A stretch of 64,000 nt of DNA. Source: Halocaridina rubra. Lineage: Eukaryota > Arthropoda > Malacostraca > Decapoda > Atyidae. Below, in pieces: positions 1-9,759 of the stretch. The stretch covers positions 1 to 64,000 of the forward strand of contig JAXCGZ010005683.1 in NCBI GenBank assembly GCA_037179515.1, written 5' to 3'. The first letter of the stretch is position 1. Each line of letters opens with the position of its first letter. A program made the position numbers and the translations under genes. The notes beneath the pieces were generated by a model. The model made no database searches and was not told the DNA's origin. It was given only the letters and a program-made list of their open reading frames with translations.

Positions 1-1966
1 GCACGTCCTCACTGGATGAACCCAGGAACTAAACTGTGTTCGTTTATTTTGATAACTGACCTTCTGTTAGATATAAAGTCTGATAGAATTTTTGTTATTA
101 GTGGGGGTAACTGAAGTTCTATAATCTTATATCTAAGTCCATCTCTCCATACTTTGTCAAAAGCAGAGGAGACGTCTCTGCTCAAAACATTGCACTTTTT
201 CTTGAGCCGTTGTGAGATGGCTATTTTCTCGAATATATATGTTAGAGCGGTATGTGTGTGCCTTGCCTCTTCTGAATCCGTGTTGGTTGGAGGGAAAAAA
301 TCGTTTAATTCTAAATATTTATATTTTCCCTGGGACTTCTAAGAGAGATATTGGACGATAATTTTCGGCTAAGGTGGCGTTTTTCCCGGGCTTTGGTATA
401 AAAATCATTACTGACATCTTAAATAGTTTTGGAAAATAGCCCGTAGATAAACAAGAATTAAAAATATCTAGTAGTTCAAGAATTGCTATATTTGGTAAAT
501 GGGTTAATATTAGTTTATTAATGCCTGAACGTCCTGGGCTTTATTTTTGATATTGTTAATGATGTCTTTGATGTCAGCTATTGTGATTGGAGATATTAGA
601 TCATCCCCTGGAGTTAAGCTATTTAAGTCTACGTTTAAATAAGGAATAACTAAATCTTCGTTTTCTCTTAAAAAGTTACATATTGTTCTTTCATGTTCTT
701 GATCAAAGTTTATATTTTCTTCAGCGCTAATATTAAAAATATTTTCCAAGGTTTTTCTGAATTATTCTTCTTTTTCTTTGCTGATGAATAGTTTTTTTTT
801 TATTGTTATTGTTGTTGTCTATTAAATACGGCGTTGATTCTTTGCAGTTACCCATTAATTTCTTTATATCATTCCAAAAAATTTTGGGATCCTTTTCTTT
901 GTTTTGAAGCTTCATTATTATATTTTCCCAATTATTATTATATGATTCTATTAATTCTTTTTGTAATTCCTCTTTTATTGTTCTCAGTTCAGTTAAAGCT
1001 TGGGGGCCCCAGAGGCCTCTGCCAACGTTATTTGATAAGGTTATGTATCTATTTTGGAGTGCTTTGCATTTTTCATTTAGTTTCGGGTGGGGTAAGGTTT
1101 TCGTCTTTTTTAAACGTATATAATTTTCTATTGCTTTTTTAACCATGTAATACCATTGTTTCAAGTGTTCTTCTATATCTAAAGTTGAATTAATGGTGGT
1201 ATTTCTCGTGATGTCTTGAGTGAATTTTACATCTAGGAAAGATCGAAAGTTATCCCAGTCTGCCTTTTTTAGATCTCTTGAAGGGGGAATTCTAATAGCT
1301 ATTGGCTCTGTTGATAATTTAATTATTAATGACAAGTGGTCAGAAGTGGTTAAGGGACCCTTTTCTTTGGAATAATCCAGGTAATGATTATTATTGCTTA
1401 TAACTATATCAGGTTTCGAGGTTTCTGATCCATGAGTCATGGCTCTGAAATCGGGTCCAAGTATTCTAATTAGGTTATTATTTAGCAATGTATTTAAGAA
1501 ATTTTCAGTTACATTATTTCTAATATGACCTAGTATTTGATGTCTAGCATTAAGATCGCCAATTAGGTATGCTGGGATGTTTTTCCTTATTAAATTTAAT
1601 ATATCTTCGTAGGGGAATTCCATTCTTCTAGGTGGTAAGTAAGTTGTTCCAATAACTATGGGGCCGTTTTTTGTTTCTATTTTAAGTGCTAAAAAATCAT
1701 TAGTAAAGTCTTCTATGATTTAATGAATTATATTTCTTTTAATGGCAATAGCTATACCTGCATTTTCTTCATTTAAAAAATTTCCCTGATATGTATTGTA
1801 TCCATAATTTTTTATTTTTTCGTTTGTTTTTGAAGTACTATTTAGTAGTATGATATCTGGGTATAGCTATTTCTTTGTATACATTATAGAATTCGCTACT
1901 TCTGGTTTTGGTCCAAGCTAACACGTTATGTTGAATGATTGTTAATTTATTGTAGTTTTTAGCCAT
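1..1966 (-). pseudogene. ORF2 endonuclease-reverse transcriptase of J, partial
   Basis: This would encode the protein that nicks target DNA and reverse-transcribes the element RNA. From the ATG at 1966 the minus strand reads KLTIIQHNVLAWTKTR, an EN start. YLIGDLNARHQ near 1560 is the D/N metal-binding motif and TTSDHLSLII near 1340 is the SDH motif. RT follows with IFIPKPGKN and ENYRPISLL around 350-410, and DVSSAFDKVW around 140-170, which is palm motif A with the first catalytic Asp. Motif C lies outside the window. Breaks seen: a frameshift near 1865, an in-frame TAA near 1721, and a frameshift where the frames ending at 733 and starting at 749 overlap. It starts 16 bases after ORF1 stops. 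Confidence 0.85.
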
Positions 1967-1982
1967 ATTAAATATAAAAAAG

Positions 1983-3507
1983 TTATGTATTTATGCTTGA
2001 GGAGGATGATGTTCCTTTATATAACCCCTGGGCTAATGCATCAAAGTGTTTTCTTTCAAAATATTGGATTCTTATGTCAGACAGATCAATTTTATTTTGC
2101 TCTAAGAATAGATGGACCTGATGAGGCTGGTAGCAGCTACTGGAGTAAATGTATTTGAGTTTGTTAGTTCTAAGAAGTGTATCTCTTATAATTATTATTT
2201 CTATATCAGAAGGTAAGATGTCATCGTTTTTTCCTATTATTTTAAAATTTAAGTCTTCTCTTAGCTTTACCCTCTCTCTCTGCTTTATAGCGGACTCTTC
2301 GTACTTTTGTTGATCTGCATTTTGTTTTGAGATCTTTTTCTTTTCTGCTGTCATTTTGGATGTTCTTTTGGGGATTGCTCGCAATGGAGACTGAGCTGGA
2401 TGTTTTTTCTTGGCTTGAGAAGATTGTTCTCCTTCTGATTCGATTTCTTCTTCCATTCTCTCTTCTTCTTCTTCTTCTCTCGCTTCTTCTACAGTTGCAG
2501 CTACAGTTTCTTTTGCTGCAGTCAACATAGGATTATTGGGTATACATTTAGGGAGACTAATCCTTGGTATACCATTTAGTTCATAAATTTCATTAACTTT
2601 ATCTTCAAATGACCCAGGATTGATGGAATCCATCATCACGCCATAAACCATGGCACTAATTATCACTGTGGTCATTTTTTTCAGCATTGATTGGGAATTT
2701 AAGTTCATGTTGTAATTGTCTGCCCGAGGAGGGAGGGGGTTTGGCTGCCCCTAACATTTCAGCAAATGTAGGTTTGGGTGTTTTTTGCTTTTTCTAATTT
2801 CAGCCTGTTTGTCTTTTTTCCTTTGTTTCCTTTCAGGGCACCCAGCAGCGAGTGTGGAGTGCTCACCCGAGCAATTAATGCATTTTTTTTATTTTACTTG
2901 TGCACTTATTTTCGTTCCATCTATGGCCTTCCTAGGCACATTCTGAGCAGAGAGTAGTTTCTTTTTTACACTCTTTAGTAGTGTGATCGAAAGAATAGCA
3001 TTTCATGCATGTATTTATGTGGACATAGATTTCCTCCTCGATATTATTTTCATTTATTCTAATGTTGAAAAGAAGGAACCCCTGGTTTCTGACTGTTTTG
3101 GCCATGCTTATGCGTTGGAAGCGTATCTTTAACAGGTATTTGTTGTTAGGGATTCTTATTATTGCTTCAACTCTAATGCCCTGGTTATGTTTTTCGATTT
3201 CAGCTTTTATTTCATTATCTTTGTGTAAAGTTATGCATTGATCAATACCAAGGATGACTACTGTTCTTTGGGCATTTAGTTCGGGAGGCATAGTGATATC
3301 AAATTTATTCTTGTTAAAGATGGCTATAACTTCTGGTGTATTAAGTTTCTCTAGGTCCTCATCGGCAAGGACAAGGACAAAGCCAGACTGGACTTTTATT
3401 ACCTTATAAACAATGATATTACTCAAGCCAATACATGAAAATATGTTATTACGACGTTTGGCAGGATCATCAGAGGGATCTCTGTCCTTAATCCGGGCTC
3501 GGCCCAT
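1983..3507 (-). pseudogene. ORF1 gag-like nucleic-acid-binding protein of J
   Basis: Starts with ATG at 3507 (MGRARIKDRDPSDD). The N-terminal ~165 residues resemble the RRM-like part of Jockey gag proteins (VVILGID, VEAIIRIP, LKIRFQRISMAK). Then come CMKCYSFDHTTKEC, CSECA and, in a shifted frame, CINCSGEHSTLAAGC: three zinc knuckles. After them a PTFAEMLGAAKPPPSS stretch and a Glu-rich, Lys-rich C-terminal region (ATVEEAREEEEEERMEEE, then KKISKQNADQQKYEE) that is probably coiled or disordered. A TAG at 2932-2934, a slip at the A8 run near 2885, and shifts near 2790 and 2705 break the frame. Its role would be binding element RNA in the RNP. The zinc knuckles are visible; the function is known for the family. 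Confidence 0.75.
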
Positions 3508-3510
3508 TAT

Positions 3511-4339
3511 TTATACATGCAGAAAAGGTACAGTTTTAATGCTACGATAGATAGTGATCATGAATATAAAAAAAAGCAAATAATATAGCTTAATTTATCG
3601 AATTATATGTTTATTGGTAAAAACGAGTGGAAAATTCCAGGTAAAAAATGACCGCGTGGAGAATCTTTAGGAGTGATAATGATCTATATAATTAGGCAAT
3701 TAAAGAAAAAAAAGATAATAATTACCCACTGATTCCCAAACAAGATTATTCACAAGATTTTACACCTAGATTAACGAACCATTATGCTAAAAAAAAAAGT
3801 AGTTTTATCAAAGACTTAGGTATTATTTCAATTGAAAAAAAAAATTATGCAATTGAAAACGAAAGCAGCTTATAGAGAATTGATTTGAATCTAGATTCGA
3901 AAGTAAGATAGTAGTAGGAACAGAGTTTCATGCTTAGGATTGGGAAAGGAGAGGATAGGAAACTACAAGGCTGTTACTATGATGTATGGGGACAGTGGAT
4001 GGTGTTAATTCACCAGGGGCAGAGTTCTCCCCTCTGTGCTGCTGGCTTAACCTACCAACAACACCTGCCCGCAGCTTACAGCAAGCTCAATGCAGAAGCT
4101 GCAACCACCCGGCAGGTAAAAACAGGGTAGTCACAGCCAGTAAGGTAAGGATAATGAGTGTAATTAGTGACTTGTAATCACGTCTGTGTGCTATCAGAGC
4201 TGCTAAGAGCTACTGCCAGACATGCAAAATCACTAATGAAAGGGTCTGTATATTAGCAGGGCTATTGACAGACGTGCGTGTAGTCAAACAAGTTTCAAGG
4301 GATGTCATCTACAGTCTAATGCAGTGACGAATGATGATG
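3511..4339. other. AT-rich stretch with no recognised feature
   Basis: 3511-3900 is very AT-rich and may hold the 5' leader of the Jockey-like element, read on the minus strand. 3900-4330 is less AT-rich. The two overlapping ORFs of about 65 codons near 3930-4180 show no motif and I do not support them. Confidence 0.4.
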
Positions 4340-4560
4340 AATGCTGAATGAATGATCTATGATTAAAATCTCCCATAATCAATATCCTACATTCTCTCAC
4401 CCGTGGAAGGTTAACAGCTGAGTTTATGACTTCAATAGTACCTATATGACCTTCCTCATACACTTCTAACTTATATTTATGCAAGCAACAAAAAATTCTA
4501 TGAACTCACTTTTTACAGAAAAATTTCTTTCTTCACCCTAAAATCTTTCATTTATGAGCG
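4340..4560 (-). mobile_element. Family A endonuclease fragment
   Basis: The minus strand reads CRILIMGDFNH, the EN metal-binding motif of family A, preceded by a YEEGHIGTIEVINSAV-like segment and a KSEFIEFFVACIN-like segment. A short internal deletion separates the last two. It is a truncated relic next to the 3' tail of another A copy. Confidence 0.7.
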
Positions 4561-4602
4561 GTGTTATCCCTTCACCAGTCTTGTTTGTGTGTGCGCGTGC
4601 AG

Positions 4603-4772
4603 TTACCTGATTGTGATTACATAATTTTGCTTACGGGAAAGAGTCCTATTCTTGTAACTCCCCTTCTTCTGGTCGATTCCATTTTTATACTCAATGATAC
4701 TTATCATATTTGTCCTTAAAACTATGACTTGAGTTAGCATAAACTACCTCCATGCTTAGCAAATTCGAGACC
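4603..4772 (-). mobile_element. Family A 3' end (detached tail of the copy continuing at 7946)
   Basis: On the minus strand this encodes LSMEVVYANSSHSFKDKYDKYH and stop, followed by the family A 3' UTR and one terminal repeat (GTTACCTGATTGTGATTAC on the plus strand). The copy at 7946-9600 lacks exactly this C-terminal end and tail, so the two look like halves of one element split by the plus-strand copy between them. About 20-25 bases of the expected sequence are missing at the break. Confidence 0.65.
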
Positions 4773-4858
4773 AACAAAAGTAACCTTTGAGAGAGGGGAA
4801 ACATGTAGGGAAATATTGTTGAGAAAAAAGTCTAAAAGACCTTCAAGAATTCAAAGAA

Positions 4859-5044
4859 GTGTTCATTAGACGATACAGAACACAGGAAGAGATGGGAAAG
4901 ATCAAAAACTTGTTGCAAGAGGCAAGAAGGTTAAATGAGGAAAGAAATGAAGAAGAGAAGCAAAATTTTCATTTCAGAGTTCTTCCAGACAAAGGGGAGA
5001 TAAAGAAGATAATGACAGAAGATCAGGGGATGGGGCCTCATTAA
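4859..5044 (+). pseudogene. ORF1 C-terminus of family A
   Basis: Reads FIRRYRTQEEMGKIKNLLQE then Glu/Arg-rich residues up to a stop just before ORF2. The same segment occurs on the minus strand around 16390-16440, where it follows a region with IYRIG...LMKITFERR, resembling the C-terminal nucleic-acid-binding domain of L1/CR1 ORF1 proteins. Only this tail is left here. Confidence 0.65.
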
Positions 5045-5046
5045 GA

Positions 5047-7869
5047 TTGTTATACACAAATGCTGATGGATTAGCTGGTAAGGCAGTAGAATTAAAAGAT
5101 AGGATTCACAACAGTAAGGCAGATATAGTAGCAATTACAGAGACTAAATTGAGTGAGGACATAAACAGTGTCACAGTTTTTCCTATGGGCTTCAGAATAC
5201 TAAGGGTTGAAAGATCTGAGAGGACTGGTGGAGGGATAGCACTGCTCATAAGTGAAAGGATTCAAGTTGAAGAAATAAATTTGGCTATAGAAAGTGAGTT
5301 CAAGGAATTTCTTGTTGCTCGCATAAATACTGGGTCAGAGAGCATTATAATAACTGTTGTATACAACCCACCAAGGAACCAAAATAGGCTTGAAGTTTAT
5401 GAGGAAAGTCATATAGGTACTATTGAAGTCATAAACTCAGTGTTAAAATGGCACGGGAAAAAAAAATGTAGGATTTTGATTATGGGAGACTTTAATCATA
5501 AAGAGATAGATTGGATAAATCTTGACCCACACAGTGGTGAGGACTCATTCGGGGCAAGATTCCTAGATTGAGTACAAGGGAATTTCCTACACCAACATGT
5601 AATGGAACCAACAAGGGCCAGGGGTGGGGATGAGTCATCACTACTTGATCTAGTGTTCACAGATAATTTGTTGGATATTGAAAAAATTGAGTATGAACCA
5701 CCAGTTGGAAAGAGTGACCACTGTGTGTTGTTGATGGAGTATATCATTGAAGATATTCTTCCTGAGAGTAGAGGCACCGAGGACATGAGGAGGAACTATC
5801 TGAAAGGAGATTACATCAAAATGAATGAGCTTTTTGCAGTTATTGACTGGAGAACCTTATTTTACAACAAATCTGTACAAGAAATGTATGACATCTTTTG
5901 TGAGAAATATGGGAAGATAGTAGATTGCTGCCTACCTGTCACCAAAGTAGGTGTAATTCATGCCAGAGAGAAATGGTTCGATAATGGGTGTAAAAGAGCT
6001 AAGGAGTGGAGAGACAAATGCTGGAAAAGGTATAGGAGGAGAAAAAACATAAATGCCTGGCAAACCTACAAAAGAGCAAGAAATGACTACCTAAGTAAAA
6101 GGAGAGAGGCAGAGAGAGACTATGAGAGGGACATCACCAGGAAGGCTAAAGAAAATCCCAAGCTTTTCCACAGCTTTATCAGAGGAAAACTGAAGGTAAA
6201 CGAGCAGGTTTTAAGGCTAAAGAGAGCAGATGGAAGCATCACTGAGACGGATGAAGAGATCTGCAAAGAATTGAACAATGAGTTTCAGTCAGTATTTACA
6301 ATAGAAAATACCCCACCCCCTCAGATTGCAGTGATAGAAGCTCAAGGGCCGGTATTAGAGAACATCAACCTTACAGCCATAGAGGTATGCAAAGCGCTGA
6401 TGGATTTAGATGTTCATAAAGCTACAGGTCCTGATGACATATCCCCTCATGTGCTTAAAAAATGCGCAAACACAATATCAGTGGCACTAAGTATCATATT
6501 TAAGGAGTCACTGGAGTCGGGGGAGATTCCAAGATGCTGGAAACAAGCAAATGTGATACCTATCTTCAAAAAGGGAAGGAGGGATACGGCTCTGAACTAT
6601 AGACCAGTTTCCTTGACCAGCATAGTTTGCAAAGTTATGGAGAAACTACTAAGGAAACATATCTCTCTTCACTTGGAATCCTTCAACTTTTTGTCAATGA
6701 GGCAACATGGCTTCAGAGAAGGTAGATCAACAGTAACAAACTTATTAGAATTTTATGATGAGGTAAGCCAAATCTTACAGGAAAGAGAGTGCTGGGTAGA
6801 TTGCATATTCCTAGACTTCCAGAAAGCGTTTGACACTGTTCCACATGGGAGACTTATTAGGAAGCTGCAATCAATGGCCAGAATAGGTGGAAATGTTTTG
6901 GAATGGATAAAAACTTACTTAGAAGGAAGGGAACAGAGGGTTAGAGTAAGACACTCAGTGTCTGAATGGAGAAGAGTTAGTAGTGGAGTTCCACAGGGTT
7001 CAGTTTTAGGGCCACTTTTGTTCCTTGTATATGTAAATGACCTACCAGAGTCTGTAAATTCATTCATGAATATGTTTGCAGCTGATGCAAAGATTGTGAA
7101 GAAAGTAAAAAACGAGAACAATGGTAGAGAACTTCAAGATGATCTAAATAATCTGCATGAGTGGTCAGAAAAGTGGCTAATGAAATTCAATACTTAAAAA
7201 TGTAAGATAATGAGAATGGGTACAAGTGCAAGAAGGCCCAAGCTTGACTACTCGGTGGCTGGAGTACAACTTCAAGAGACAGAAAATGAGAGAGATCTAG
7301 GAGTAAACATACTGGCTGATTTGTCTCCAGAAATACATATAAATGGCATAGTAAGGGCAGCATATGCATTCTTATCAAATGTAAGGGTAGTCTTCAGGCA
7401 CATGGACAAGGAAATGTTCAGAAATATTTATGTAACCTATGTGAGGCCAAAACTCGAATATGCAGCCCCCCTTTGGAATCCGCACTTGATAAAGCACATA
7501 GCTAAGCTTGAAAAAGTTCAAAGACATGCCACGAAACTGGTGCCAGAAATACGCAATCTCAGTTATGATGAGAGGCTGAGGGAATTAGACTTGCCATCAC
7601 TCGAAGCTAGAAGAGTGAGGGGGGATATGGTGACAGTCTTTAAATTCCTTCATGGTTATGATAGAGTGGATAGGGATCGATATTTTGATATGGCTGGCTC
7701 TAGAACTAGAGGTCATAGTTTGAAGCTTCGTAAGAAAACTTCTTTGCAGGATGTAAGGAAATACTTTTTCAGTGTAAGAGTAGTTGATAATTGGAATTGG
7801 CTAAGCGAGGAGGTAGTTAATGCTATCTCAATCCATAGTTTTAAGGACAGGTATGATAAGTATCACTAA
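5047..7869 (+). pseudogene. ORF2 endonuclease-reverse transcriptase of family A (longest copy)
   Basis: A single frame of 941 codons with two stops (TGA 5569-5571, TAA 7195-7197). The frame opens LYTNADGLAG without an ATG. EN motifs: ITETKL, RTGGGIALLI, LIMGDFNH and GKSDHC. RT motifs: [36 protein letters not shown] (motif A) and [15 protein letters not shown]. The palm motif C, FADD in a sister copy at about 60200, is FAAD here because the codon at 7081-7083 is GCT, so the catalytic Asp pair is lost. The C-terminal CR1-type region follows (YVRPKLEYAAPLWNPH, RHATKLVPEIR, RVVDNWNWLSEEVVNAIS). It would act in target-primed reverse transcription. Dead by three independent lesions. Confidence 0.9.
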
Positions 7870-7945
7870 GTATAAAATGGAACCAATGAGGAGACGGGAA
7901 GATACGAGCTTTGGGCTCTTTCCCGTAATCACAATTAGGTAATCA

Positions 7946-8421
7946 CTAAAAAAGTATTTCCTTACATCCTTCAAAGAAGTCTTCTTACAAAGCTTCAAAC
8001 TATGACCTCTAGTTCTAGAGCCAGCCATACCAAAATATCTATCCCTATCCACTCTGTCATAACCATGAAGGAATTAAAAAACCGTCACCATATTCCCCTC
8101 ATTCTTTTAGCTTCATGTGATGAATCTAATGCCCTTAACGCTCATCACAAATAAGATTGCGTTTTTCTGGCACTAGCTTCATGGCATGTTTTTGTGCTTT
8201 TTCCAGCTTATTTATATACTTTATCAAGTGTGGATTCCGAAAGGGGGCATCATATGCAAGCTTTGGCCTCACATAAGCTACAAAAATATTTCTGAACATT
8301 TCCATGTCCATGTGTCTGAAGGCCACCTTTACATTTGCTAAGAACAAACAAACAAACAAACATTTCCATTTCTCCAATGGCTATTTTTTTTTCTCCAATG
8401 GCATATGCTGCCCTTTCTATG

Positions 8422-8493
<72 letters not shown>

Positions 8494-9600
8494 AGAGAAA
8501 AATCTGCCAATATGTTTATTCCTAGATCTCTCTCATTCTCTGTCACTTAAAGTTCTGCACTTGCTATTGAGCATCCAATCTTGGGCCTTCTCGCACTTGT
8601 GCCCATTCTCAATATCTTACGTTTTGTAGTATTGAAATTTATTAAACATTTTTGTGAAGTCTCTTTTAGAGTATTTAAGTCTTCCTGAAGATCTCTACCA
8701 TTTTTCTTGTCTCTTACTTTCTTCACAATCTTTGCATCATCTGCAAGCATATTCAAAAATGAATATACAGACTCTGGTAAGTCATTTACGTATAAATGGA
8801 ACAAAGATAGCTCTAAAACTGAACCCTGTGGAACCCCACTACTATTCTTTCTTCAGTCAGATACTAACTGTCGGACGTGAACCCTGTGTTTCCTCCCTTC
8901 TAAGTAAGTTTTTACCCACACCAAAATATTTCCACTTTGTCTCGCAAACCCTTGCTGCTTTTTAATAAGTCTCCTCTGTGAGAGTATATCAAATGCCTTT
9001 TAGGAATCTAAGAATACGTAATCTGCTCAGCCCTTTGTTTCTTGTAAGTTCTAACTTTCGTCATCATAAAATTCTGATGTCATGTTGTCTCATTTAAAAA
9101 AGCTGACGGGCTTGAAATGAAAAGAGATGCACTTTCTTAGCCGTTTCTCCAAAGCTTTACAAATTATGCTGATTAAGGCAACTGGTCTATAGTTTAGAGC
9201 TGTCTCTCTCCTTCCTTTTTTGAAGATAGGTACCACGTTCGCTTGTTTCCAGCATCTTAGAATCTCCCTAGATTCCAGCGACTTTTCAAATATGATGCAT
9301 AGCACCACCGATAATGTATTAGCACACTTCTTATGTATGTAAGGAAGTGTGCAATCTTAATGGATATCAAACGCCATCAATGCTTCTGTAGCTAAATTGA
9401 TATTGTCTAATACTGACCCATGATCTCTTATCACTGCAGTCTGAGGGGGTTGATCATTTTCTACTGTAAAAACTGACTGAAAGTCCTTGTTCAGTTCTTT
9501 GCAGCTCTCTTCATCTGTATCAGTAATGCTTCTATCTGTTCTCTGTAACTTTAAAATTTCTTCTTTAATATTTAATTTTATTTTAACATAGATGTAGAAA
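7946..9600 (-). mobile_element. Family A copy, body (EN lost, RT to C-terminus)
   Basis: Minus-strand reading from ~9560: SCKELNKDFQSVFTVEN, then FEKSLESREILRCWKQANVV and [15 protein letters not shown] near 9200, RT motif region around 8840-9050, LADDAKIVKK near 8740 (catalytic Asp pair kept), GTSARRPKIG near 8590, YVRPKLAYDAPF near 8260, and GSRTRGHSLKL near 8010. It stops at KYFF at 7946, where the plus-strand copy begins. An (AT)35 tract is embedded at 8423. Many frameshifts. Confidence 0.8.
8423..8492. repeat. (AT)n microsatellite, ~70 bp
   Basis: Uninterrupted TA/AT dinucleotide tract inside the family A copy, between the codons for DLGINILADFS and the IERAAYAI segment. The surrounding element reads on across it. 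Confidence 0.95.
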
Positions 9601-9743
9601 AGCTTGGAATTTTATTTTACCTTTCTGTGCACAATTTTGTGTTTTAATTAGTCCCCATGCGTGGGGGTGGACAATAAAAGGTTGGAGCAGGGGGATTAAC
9701 ATTGGTTTCCTCCCAAACGCCCCACTGTATTTATGCAATTGCA

Positions 9744-9759
9744 CTGATTTCCTCTTATT
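9744..9759. repeat. Target-site duplication, left copy
   Basis: CTGATTTCCTCTTATT, repeated exactly at 12856-12871. The two copies bracket the R1 element. Confidence 0.85.

Larger units (their letters stand above)
1..3510 (-). mobile_element. Jockey-like non-LTR retrotransposon (J), 3' part beyond the window
   Basis: On the minus strand a zinc-knuckle ORF1 is followed after 16 bases by an EN-RT ORF2, the usual order of Jockey-clade elements. ORF2 runs off the left edge inside the RT palm, so the 3' end and tail are not visible. Both ORFs are interrupted. Clade assignment rests on gag-like ORF1 with three CCHC-type knuckles and on the RT motif wording, not on a tree. Confidence 0.85.
4773..7945 (+). 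mobile_element. Family A CR1-like retrotransposon, longest copy
   Basis: Truncated in ORF1, it carries the ORF1 C-terminus, a full-length ORF2 and the 3' end. After the ORF2 stop at 7869 a ~75-base 3' UTR contains a nested hairpin (outer CGGGAA/TTCCCG, inner GAGC/GCTC, about 7897-7926), then ACAATTAGGTAATCAC. CR1 elements characteristically end in short tandem repeats rather than poly(A), which fits. It lies inside a minus-strand copy of the same family. Confidence 0.85.

Noticed and set aside
3930..4177. Two overlapping ORFs of 63-66 codons
   Set aside because: No motif, no clear neighbours, low-quality composition; chance ORFs.
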